DNA from: Luidia sarsii | Taxonomy: Eukaryota > Echinodermata > Asteroidea > Paxillosida > Luidiidae | DNA: 64,000 bases | Direction of reading: 5' to 3' | Assembly: GCA_949987565.1 (NCBI GenBank) | Contig: OX465111.1 | Span: 715,001 to 779,000 of the forward strand | Part shown: piece after piece, positions 53,841-64,000 of the stretch | Layout: every line of letters starts with the position of its first letter | How positions within the stretch are numbered: position 1 is the stretch's first letter | The notes under the pieces: model-generated | The model's input: the letters and a program-made list of their open reading frames with translations, nothing else | Told to the model about the DNA's origin: nothing | Databases searched by the model: none | Translations under genes and position numbers: made by a program

Positions 53841-56190
53841 AAGACAAGGTGGAGGAGACTAGGACAAGGCAGAGGAGAATACGAGGTGGAGGAGAATAGG
53901 ATGAGGGAGAGGACAATAGGACGAGGGGGAGAAGACGAGGTGAAGAAGACTAGGACAAGGCGGAGGAGAAGATGAGATGGAGGATAATAGGATGAGGGAG
54001 AGGACAATAGGACGAGGGGGAGAAGAGGACGAGGGGGAGAAGAGGACGAGGTGAAGAAGACTAGGACAAGGCGGAGGAGAAGACGAGGTGGAGGAGAATA
54101 GGATGAGGGGGAGGACAATAGGACGAGGGGGAGAAGAGGACGAGGTGAAGAAGACTAGGACAAGGCGGAGGAGAAGATGAGGTGGAGGAGAATAGGATGA
54201 GGGGAGGACAATAGGACGAGGGGGAGAAGAGGACGAGGTGAAGAAGACTAGGACAAGGCGGAGGAGAAGATGAGGTGGAGGAGAATAGGATGAGGGGGAG
54301 GACAATAGGACAAGGGGGAGAAGAGGACGAGGTGAAGAAGACTAGGACAAGGCGGTGGAGAAGATGAGGTGAAGGAGAATAGGATGAGGGGAGGATAATA
54401 GGACGAGGGGGAGAAGAGGACGAGGTGAAGAAGACTAGGACAAGGAGGAGGAGAAGACGAGGTGGAGGAGAATAGGATGAGGGAGAGGACAATAGGACAA
54501 GGGGGAGAAGAGGATGAGGTGAAGAAGACTAGGACAAGGCGGAGGAGAAGACGAGGTGGAGGAGAATAGGATGAGGGAGAGGACAATAGGACGAGGTGGA
54601 GAATAGGACGAGGGGGAGAAGAGGACGAGGTGAAGAAGACTAGGACAAGGCGGTGGAGAAGATGAGGTGGAGAATAGGATGAGGGGAGGACAATAGGACG
54701 AGGGGGAGAAGAGGACGAGGTGAAGAAGACTAGGACAAGGCGGAGGAGAAGATGAGGGGAGGAGAATAGGATGAGGGGAGGACAATAGGACGAGGGGGAG
54801 AAGAGGACGAGGTGAAGAAGACTAGGACAAGGCGGAGGAGAAGATGAGGGGAGGAGAATAGGATGAGGGAGAGGACAATAGGACGAGGGAGAGAAGAAGA
54901 TGAGGTGTAGAAGACTAGGACAAGGCGGAGGAGAAGACGAGGTGGAGGAGAATAGGATGAGGGAGAGGACAACAGGACGAGGGAGAGAAGAAGATGAGGT
55001 GTAGAAGACTAGGACAAGGCGGAGGAGAAGATGAGGTGGAGGAGAATAGGATGAGGGGAGGATAATAGGGTGAGGGGGAGAAGAAGACGAGGTGAAGAAG
55101 ACTAAAACAAGGCGGAGGAGAAGACGAGGTGGAGAAGAATAGGATGAGGGGAGGACAATTAAGCGAGGGGGAGAATAGGATGAGGGGAGGAGAATAGGAC
55201 GAGGGGGAGAAGAAGACGAGGTGAAGAAGACTAGGACAAGGCGGAGGAGAAGACGAGGTGGAGGAGACTAGGACAAGGCGGAGAAGATGAGGTGGAGGAG
55301 AATAAGATGAGGCGGAGGAGAAGATGAGGTGGAGGAGAATAGGATGAGGGGGTCAGGGACGAGGGGCAGAAGAGGACGAGGTGAAGAAGACTAGGACAAG
55401 GCGGAGAAGAAGATGAGGTGAAGGAGAATAGGATGAGGGGGAGGAGAAGATGAGGGGGAGGAGAAGATGAGGTGGAGGAGAATAGGTTGAGGGGCAGAAG
55501 AGGACGAGGTGAAGAAGACTAGGACAAGGCGGAGAAGAAGATGAGGTGGAGGAGAATAGGATGAGGGGGAGGAGAATAGGACGAGGGGGAGAAGAGGATG
55601 AGGTGAAGAAGACTAGGACAAGGAGGAGGAGAAGATGAGGTGGAGGAGAATAGGATGAGGGGGAGGAGAATAGGACGAGGGGGAGAAGAGGATGAGGTGA
55701 AGAAGACTAGGACAAGGCGGAGAAGAAGATGAGGTGGAGGAGAATAGGATGAGGGAGAGGACAATAGGACGAGGGGGAGAAGAGGATGAGGTGAAGAAGA
55801 CTAGGACAAGGAGGAGGAGAAGATGAGGTGGAGGAGAATAGGATGAGGGAGAGGACAATAGGACGAGGGGGAGAAGAGGATGAGGTGAAGAAGACTAGGA
55901 CAAGGCGGAGGAGAAGATGAGGTGGAGGAGAATAGGATGAGGGGAGGACAATAGGACGAGGGGGAGAAGAAGACGGGGTTTAGAAGACTAGGACAAGGCG
56001 GAGGAGAAGATGAGGTGGAGGAGAATAGGATGAGGGAGAGGACAATAGGACGAGGGGGAGAAGAAGACGAGGTGAAGAAGACTAGGACAAGGCAAAGGAG
56101 AAGATGAGGGGAGGAGATTAGGATGAGGTGGAGGGGAATAGGACAAGGCAGAGGAGAAGACGAGAGGAAGAAGAATAGGACGAGGAATAG
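53841..56190 (+). repeat. GA-rich minisatellite array 2
   Basis: Same ~93-bp unit. From about 54.95 kb it belongs to a 2591-bp higher-order repeat. Confidence 0.92.
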
Positions 56191-56212
56191 AAATGGTATA
56201 GATACTTATAAG

Positions 56213-56575
56213 TTCAAATGTGCTATGCTGGTAAATATGTCACAAACTTTATTCAAACAAGCCTCTCTACAAGAATTAAAATGAATAGTATTGGACAGAC
56301 AAAATTCAACTTAACACAAGGAAATGTCAAACTGTAACATTGATCATTTTGAATGAAGATAATCAGATTAAATAGTTATTCAATTAAACAATAAAATAAG
56401 CCAAATTCAATCATTCCATTTACAAAATATGAGTAAAAATCCAATGAGTTGCCATGAGAATTGAACAGTGCCCTCTACAACACCTGAACAAGAGCTATTG
56501 CCAATAGCATTCAACATAAACAAGCAAATTGCATGTACAGTGGAACATTGCTATAACAAACACTGATATACCAAA
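56213..56575 (+). repeat. Array boundary block, copy 3
   Basis: Matches 58804-59166 at a constant offset of 2591 bp. Includes the MITE terminus at 56538. Confidence 0.85.
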
Positions 56576-58790
56576 GAAGACAAGGTGGAGGAGACTAGGA
56601 CAAGGCAGAGGAGAAGATGAGGTGGAGGAGAATAGGATGAGGGGGAGGAGAAGATGAGGTGGAGGAGAATAGGATGAGGGGGTCAGGGACGAGGGGCAGA
56701 AGAGGACGAGGTGAAGAAGACTAGGACAAGGCGGAGAAGAAGATGAGGTGAAGGAGAATAGGATGAGGGGGAGGAGAAGATGAGGTGGAGGAGAATAGGA
56801 TGAGGGGGGGACAATAGGACGAGGGGAGAAGAAGACGAGGTGGAGAAGACTAGGACAAGGCGGAGGAGAAGATGAGGTGGAGGAGAATAGGATGAGGGGG
56901 AGGAGAAGATGAGGGGGAGGAGAAGATGAGGTGGAGGAGAATAGGATGAGGGGGAGGAGAAGATGAGGGGGAGGAGAAGATGAGGTGGAGGAGAATAGGA
57001 TGAGGGGGGGACAATAGGACGAGGGGGAGAAGAAGACGAGGTGGAGAAGACTAGGACAAGGTGGAGGAGAATAGGATGAGGGGGAGGAGAAGATGAGGTG
57101 GAGGAGAATAGGATGAGGGGGTCAGGGACGAGGGGCAGAAGAGGACGAGGTGAAGAAGACTAGGACAAGGCGGAGAAGAAGATGAGGTGAAGGAGAATAG
57201 GATGAGGGGGAGGAGAAGATGAGGTGGAGGAGAATAGGATGAGGGGGGGACAATAGGACGAGGGGAGAAGAGGACAAGGTGAAGAAGACTAGGACAAGGC
57301 GGAGAAGATGAGGTGGAGGAGAATAGGATGAGGGGGAGGAGAATAGGATGAGGGGGAGGAGAAGATGAGGTGGAGGAGAATAGGACGAGGGGAGAAGAAG
57401 ACAAGGTGGAGAAGACTAGGACAAGGCGGAGGAGAGGATGAGGTGGAGGGGAATAGGATGAGGTGGAGGAGAATAGAACGAGGGGAGAAGACAACGTGGA
57501 GGAGACTAGGACAAGGCGGAGGAGAAGATGAGGTAGAGATAATAGGATGAGGGAGAGGACAATAGGACGAGGGAGAGAAGAAGATGAGGTGTAGAAGACT
57601 AGGACAAGGCGGAGGAGAAGATGAGGTGGAGGAGAAGAGTATGAGGGGGAGGATAATAGGGTGAGGGGGAGAAGAAGACGAGGTGAAGAAGACTAAAACA
57701 AGGCGGAGGAGAAGACGAGGTGGAGGAGAATAGGATGAGGGGAGGACAATTAAGCGAGGGGGAGAATAGGATGAGGGGAGGAGAATAGGACGAGGGGGAG
57801 AAGAAGACGAGGTGAAGAAGACTAGGACAAGGCGGAGGAGAAGACGAGGTGGAGGAGACTAGGACAAGGCGGAGAAGATGAGGTGGAGGAGAATAAGATG
57901 AGGCGGAGGAGAAGATGAGGTGGAGGAGAATAGGATGAGGGGGTCAGGGACGAGGGGCAGAAGAGGACGAGGTGAAGAAGACTAGGACAAGGCGGAGAAG
58001 AAGATGAGGTGAAGGAGAATAGGATGAGGGGGAGGAGAAGATGAGGGGGAGGAGAAGATGAGGTGGAGGAGAATAGGTTGAGGGGCAGAAGAGGACGAGG
58101 TGAAGAAGACTAGGACAAGGCGGAGAAGAAGATGAGGTGGAGGAGAATAGGATGAGGGGGAGGAGAATAGGACGAGGGGGAGAAGAGGATGAGGTGAAGA
58201 AGACTAGGACAAGGAGGAGGAGAAGATGAGGTGGAGGAGAATAGGATGAGGGGGAGGAGAATAGGACGAGGGGGAGAAGAGGATGAGGTGAAGAAGACTA
58301 GGACAAGGCGGAGAAGAAGATGAGGTGGAGGAGAATAGGATGAGGGAGAGGACAATAGGACGAGGGGGAGAAGAGGATGAGGTGAAGAAGACTAGGACAA
58401 GGAGGAGGAGAAGATGAGGTGGAGGAGAATAGGATGAGGGAGAGGACAATAGGACGAGGGGGAGAAGAGGATGAGGTGAAGAAGACTAGGACAAGGCGGA
58501 GGAGAAGATGAGGTGGAGGAGAATAGGATGAGGGGAGGACAATAGGACGAGGGGGAGAAGAAGACGGGGTTTAGAAGACTAGGACAAGGCGGAGGAGAAG
58601 ATGAGGTGGAGGAGAATAGGATGAGGGAGAGGACAATAGGACGAGGGGGAGAAGAAGACGAGGTGAAGAAGACTAGGACAAGGCAAAGGAGAAGATGAGG
58701 GGAGGAGATTAGGATGAGGTGGAGGGGAATAGGACAAGGCAGAGGAGAAGACGAGAGGAAGAAGAATAGGACGAGGAATAGAAATGGTAT
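56576..58790 (+). repeat. GA-rich minisatellite array 3
   Basis: Same family, richer in GAGGAGAAGATGAGG units and with a GGGGTCAGGGACGAGGGGCA marker block. Right part duplicates 55.0-56.2 kb. Confidence 0.92.
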
Positions 58791-58803
58791 AGATACTTAT
58801 AAG

Positions 58804-59166
58804 TTCAAATGTGCTATGCTGGTAAATATGTCACAAACTTTATTCAAACAAGCCTCTCTACAAGAATTAAAATGAATAGTATTGGACAGACAAAATTCAA
58901 CTTAACACAAGGAAATGTCAAACTGTAACATTGATCATTTTGAATGAAGATAATCAGATTAAATAGTTATTCAATTAAACAATAAAATAAGCCAAATTCA
59001 ATCATTCCATTTACAAAATATGAGTAAAAATCCAATGAGTTGCCATGAGAATTGAACAGTGCCCTCTACAACACCTGAACAAGAGCTATTGCCAATAGCA
59101 TTCAACATAAACAAGCAAATTGCATGTACAGTGGAACATTGCTATAACAAACACTGATATACCAAA
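58804..59166 (+). repeat. Array boundary block, copy 4
   Basis: Near-identical to copy 3, including the MITE end at 59129. Confidence 0.85.
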
Positions 59167-62100
59167 GAAGACAAGGTGGAGGAGACTAGGACAAGGCAGA
59201 GGAGAAGATGAGGTGGAGGAGAATAGGATGAGGGGGAGGAGAAGATGAGGTGGAGGAGAATAGGATGAGGGGGTCAGGGACGAGGGGCAGAAGAGGACGA
59301 GGTGAAGAAGACTAGGACAAGGCGGAGAAGAAGATGAGGTGAAGGAGAATAGGATGAGGGGGAGGAGAAGATGAGGTGGAGGAGAATAGGATGAGGGGGG
59401 GACAATAGGACGAGGGGAGAAGAAGACGAGGTGGAGAAGACTAGGACAAGGCGGAGGAGAAGATGAGGTGGAGGAGAATAGGATGAGGGGGAGGAGAAGA
59501 TGAGGGGGAGGAGAAGATGAGGTGGAGGAGAATAGGATGAGGGGGGGACAATAGGACGAGGGGGAGAAGAAGACGAGGTGGAGAAGACTAGGACAAGGCG
59601 GAGGAGAAGATGAGGTGGAGGAGAATAGGATGAGGGGGAGGAGAAGATGAGGTGGAGGAGAATAGGATGAGGGGGTCAGGGACGAGGGGCAGAAGAGGAC
59701 GAGGTGAAGAAGACTAGGACAAGGCGGAGAAGAAGATGAGGTGAAGGAGAATAGGATGAGGGGGAGGAGAAGATGAGGTGGAGGAGAATAGGATGAGGGG
59801 GGGACAATAGGACGAGGGGAGAAGAGGACAAGGTGAAGAAGACTAGGACAAGGCGGAGAAGATGAGGTGGAGGAGAATAGGATGAGGGGGAGGAGAATAG
59901 GATGAGGGGGAGGAGAAGATGAGGTGGAGGAGAATAGGACGAGGGGAGAAGAAGACAAGGTGGAGAAGACTAGGACAAGGCGGAGGAGAGGATGAGGTGG
60001 AGGGGAATAGGATGAGGTGGAGGAGAATAGGACGAGGGGAGAAGACAACGTGGAGGAGACTAGGACAAGGCGGAGGAGAAGATGAGGTAGAGATAATAGG
60101 ATGAGGGAGAGGACAATAGGACGAGGGAGAGAAGAAGATGAGGTGTAGAAGACTAGGACAAGGCGGAGGAGAAGATGAGGTGGAGGAGAATAGGATGAGG
60201 GGAGGATAATAGGGTGAGGGGGAGAAGAAGACGAGGTGAAGAAGACTAAAACAAGGCGGAGGAGAAGACGAGGTGGAGGAGAATAGGATGAGGGGAGGAC
60301 AATTAAGCGAGGGGGAGAATAGGATGAGGGGAGGAGAATAGGACGAGGGGGAGAAGAAGACGAGGTGAAGAAGACTAGGACAAGGCGGAGGAGAAGACGA
60401 GGTGGAGGAGACTAGGACAAGGCGGAGAAGATGAGGTGGAGGAGAATAAGATGAGGCGGAGGAGAAGATGAGGTGGAGGAGAATAGGATGAGGGGGTCAG
60501 GGACGAGGGGCAGAAGAGGACGAGGTGAAGAAGACTAGGACAAGGCGGAGAAGAAGATGAGGTGAAGGAGAATAAGATTAGGGGGAGGAGAAGATGAGGT
60601 GGAGGAGAATAGGTTGAGGGGTGACAATAGGACGAGGGGCAGAAGACTAGGACAAGGCGGAGAAGAAGATGAGGTGGAGGAGAATAGGTTGAGGGGTGAC
60701 AATAGGACGAGGTGAAGAAGACTAGGACAAGGCGGAGAAGAAGATGAGGTGGAGGAGAATAGGATGAGGGGGAGGAGAAGATGAGGGGGAGAAGAAGACA
60801 AGGTGGAGAAGACTAGGACAAGGCGGAGGAGAGGATGAGGTGGAGGGGAATAGGATGAGGTGGAGGAGAATAGGACGAGGGGAGAAGACAACGTGGAGGA
60901 GACTAGGACAAGGCGGAGGAGAAGATGAGGTGGAGGATAATAGGATGAGGGAGAGGACAATAGGACGAGGGAGAGAAGAAGATGAGGTGAAGAAAACTAA
61001 AACAAGGCGGAGGAGAAGACGAGGTGGAGGAGAATAGGACGAGGGGAGAAGAAGACAAGGTGGAGAAGACTAGGACAAGGCGGAGGAGAAGATGAGGTGG
61101 AGGGGAATAGGATGAGGTGGAGGAGAATAGGACGAGGGGGAGAAGACTAGGACAAGGCAGAGGAGAAGACAAGGTGGAGGAGAATAGGACAAGGGGGAGA
61201 AGAAAATAAGGTGGAGGAGAATAGGATGAGGGAGAGGACAAAAGGACGATGGGGAGAAGAAGACAAGGTGGAGAAGACTAGGACAAGAGGGAGGAGAAGA
61301 TGAGGTGGAGGAAAATAGGATGAGGGGGAGGAGAAGACGAGGTGAAGAAGACTAGGACAAGGCGGAGGAGAAGATGAGGTGGAGGAGAATAGGATGAGGG
61401 AGAGGACAATAGGACGAGGGGGAGAAGAGGATGAGGTGAAGAAGACTAGGACAAGGCGGTGGAGAAGATGAGGTGGAGGAGAATAGGACGATGGGGAGAA
61501 GAAGACGAGGTGCAGAAGACTAGGACAAGGCAAAGGAGAAGACGAGGTGGAGGAGAATAGGATGAGGGAGAGGACAATATAGGATGAGGGGGAGAAGAAG
61601 ACGAGGTGTAGAAGACTAGGACAAGGCGGAGGAAAAGACGAGGTGGAGAATAGGATGAGGGAGAGGACAAAAGGACGAGGGGAGAAGAAGATGAGGTGTA
61701 GAAGACTAGGACAAGGCGGAGGAGAAGACGTGGAGGAGAATAGGATGAGGGAGAGGACAATAGGACAAGGCGGAGGAGAAGACGAGGTGGAGAATAGGAT
61801 GAGGGGAGGACAATTGGACGAGGGGGAGAAGAGGACGAGGTGAAGAAGACTAGGACAAGGCGGAGGAGAAGATGAGGTGGAGGAGAATAGGATGAGGGAG
61901 AGGACAATTGGACGAGGGGGAGAAGATGACGAGGTGGAGGAGAATAGGACAAGGCGGAGGAGAAGACGAGGTGGAGAATAGGATGAGGGGAGGACAATTG
62001 GACGAGGGGGAGAAGAGGACGAGGTGAAGAAGACTAGGACAAGGCGGAGGAGAAGATGAGGGGAGGAGAATAGGATGAGGGAGAGGACAATAGGAAGAGG

Positions 62101-64000
62101 TGGAGAAGACGAGGTGTAGAAGACTAGGACAATGCAGAGGAGAAGATGAGGTGGAGGAGAATAGGATGAGGGGAGGAGAATAGGATGAGGGGAGGAGAAT
62201 AGGATGAGGGGAGGAGAATAGGATGAGGGGGAGGAGAAGATGAGGGGAGGAGAATAGGATGAGGGGAGGAGAATAGGATGAGGGGGAGGAGAATAGGATG
62301 AGGGGAGGAGAATAGGATGAGGGGAGGAGAATAGGATGAGGGGGAGGAGAAGATGAGGGGAGGAGAATAGGATGAGGGGAGGAGAATAGGATGAGGGGAG
62401 GAGAATAGGATGAGGGGGAGGAGAAGATGAGGGGAGGAGAATAGGATGAGGGGAGGAGAATAGGATGAGGGAGAGGAGAAGATGAGGGGAGGAGAATAGG
62501 ATGAGGGAGAGGACAATAGGAAGAGGTGGAGAAGACGAGGTGTAGAAGACTAGGACAATGCAGAGGAGAAGACGAGGTGGAGGAGAATAGGACAAGGCGG
62601 AGGAGAAGATGAGGTGGAGGAGAATAGGATGAGGGGGAGGAGAAGATGAGGGGAGGAGAATAGGATGAGGGGAGGAGAATAGGATGAGGGGAAGGAGAAG
62701 ATGAGGGGAGGAGAATAGGATGAGGGGAGGAGAATAGGATGAGGGGGAGGAGAAGATGAGGGGAGGAGAATAGGATGAGGGAGAGGAGAAGATGAGGGGA
62801 GGAGAATAGGATGAGGGAGAGGACAATAGGAAGAGGTGGAGAAGACGAGGTGTAGAAGACTAGGACAATGCAGAGGAGAAGATGAGGTGGAGGAGAATAG
62901 GATGAGGGGAGGAGAATAGGATGAGGGGAAGGAGAAGATGAGGGGAGGAGAATAGGATGAGGGAGAGGAGAAGATGAGGGGAGGAGAATAGGATGAGGGA
63001 GAGGACAATTGGACGAGGGGGAGAAGATGACGAGGTGGAGGAGAATAGGACAAGGCGGAGGAGAAGATGAGGTGGAGAATAGGATGAGGGGAGGACAATT
63101 GGATGAGGGGGAGAAGATGACGAGGTGGAGGAGAATAGGACAAGGCGGAGGAGAAGATGAGGTGGAGAATAGGATGAGGGAGAGGACAATTGGATGAGGG
63201 GGAGAAGATGACGAGGTGGAGGAGAATAGGACAAGGCGGAGGAGAAGATGAGGTGGAGAATAGGATGAGGGAGAGGACAATTGGACGAGGGGGAGAAGAT
63301 GACGAGGTGGAGGAGAATAGGACAAGGCGGAGGAGAATAGGACAAGGCGGAGGAGAAGATGAGGTGGAGAATAGGATGAGGGAGAGGAGAAGAGGAGGTG
63401 GAGGAGAATAGGATGAGGGGAGGACAATTGGACGAGGGGGAGAAGATGACGAGGTGAAGAAGACTAGGACAAGGCGGAGGAGAAGATGAGGTGGAGAATA
63501 GGATGAGGGGAGGACAATTGGACGAGGGGGAGAAGATGACGAGGTGGAGGAGAATAGGACAAGGCGGTGGAGAAGATGAGGTGGAGAATAGGATGAGGGG
63601 AGGACAATTGGACGAGGGGGAGAAGAGGACGAGGTGGAGGAGAATAGGACAAGGCGGTGGAGAAGATGAGGTGGAGAATAGGATGAGGGAGAGGACAATT
63701 GGACGAGGGGGAGGAGAAGATGAGGTGGAGGAGAATAGGATGAGGGGGAGGAGAAGATGAGGGGAGGAGAATAGGATGAGGGAGAGGAGAAGATGAGGGG
63801 AGGAGAATAGGATGAGGGAGAGGAGAAGATGAGGGGAGGAGAATAGGATGAGGGAGAGGACAACAGGAAGAGGTGGAGAAGACGAGGTGTAGAAGACTAG
63901 GACAATGCAGAGGAGAAGACGAGGTGGAGGAGAATAGGATGAGGGGAAGGAGAAGATGAGGGGAGGAGAATAGGATGAGGGAGAGGAGAAGATGAGGGGA
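59167..64000 (+). repeat. GA-rich minisatellite array 4, runs off the window
   Basis: 59.2-60.1 kb duplicates array 3. 62.1-63.0 kb is dominated by a shorter 19-bp unit (AGGATGAGGGGAGGAGAAT), and 63.0-63.7 kb by a ~95-bp unit with GGACAATTGGACGAGGGG. The array has no end within the window. Confidence 0.92.

Noticed and set aside
52678..63863. Minus-strand Ser/Pro/Leu-rich frames
   Set aside because: Artefacts of the purine-rich minisatellite, lacking stops in several frames.

Overview
The window is eukaryotic nuclear DNA. Its genes are split by GT-AG introns. It holds tRNA-derived SINEs, several families of short inverted-repeat elements (MITEs) and very large minisatellite arrays. Gene content (an NCF2/NOXA1-type NADPH-oxidase activator, FBXW5 and EDF1/MBF1) and the style of the dispersed repeats fit a marine invertebrate deuterostome (echinoderm, hemichordate or amphioxus type). 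That assignment is inference; no species was identified.

Layout. 1-24 kb carries three genes, all on the minus strand. (1) 410-3968: the first three coding exons (171 residues, TPR region) of an NCF2/p67phox or NOXA1-like gene, whose 3' part lies beyond the left edge. (2) 9599-15928: FBXW5, six coding exons with matching intron phases and a predicted 1037 residues, nearly twice the vertebrate length because exons 3 and 4 contain long low-complexity inserts. (3) 19814-23537: EDF1/MBF1, six coding exons, 144 residues. Exons were located by protein similarity and by splice sites that join in phase. Introns and spacers hold at least four MITE families and two SINE families.

25-45 kb is dominated by repeats: a polypyrimidine tract (25.7-26.6 kb), a 25-bp minisatellite (26.8-28.2 kb), a 9-kb 28-bp pyrimidine-rich array (28.9-37.9 kb), then the 25-bp minisatellite again (41.8-44.1 kb). 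The edges of the two 25-bp arrays carry good plus-strand splice signals, so a spliced, probably non-coding, plus-strand transcript is possible. No known protein gene was found after 23.6 kb.

45-64 kb holds mostly AT-rich unique DNA, SINEs, a Tigger/pogo-like MITE, a 36-bp minisatellite (50.5-51.3 kb), an 87-bp tandem repeat, and from 52.7 kb to the window end GA-rich ~93-bp minisatellite arrays. These sit next to pieces of a Tigger-like MITE and are organised in a ~2.59-kb higher-order repeat. The very long open frames in the arrays are artefacts of stop-free repeats.

The three genes are not known to share a pathway (ROS production, ubiquitin ligation, transcription coactivation). Their closeness looks like conserved ancient linkage: to my knowledge NOXA1, FBXW5 and EDF1 all lie in human 9q34.3.
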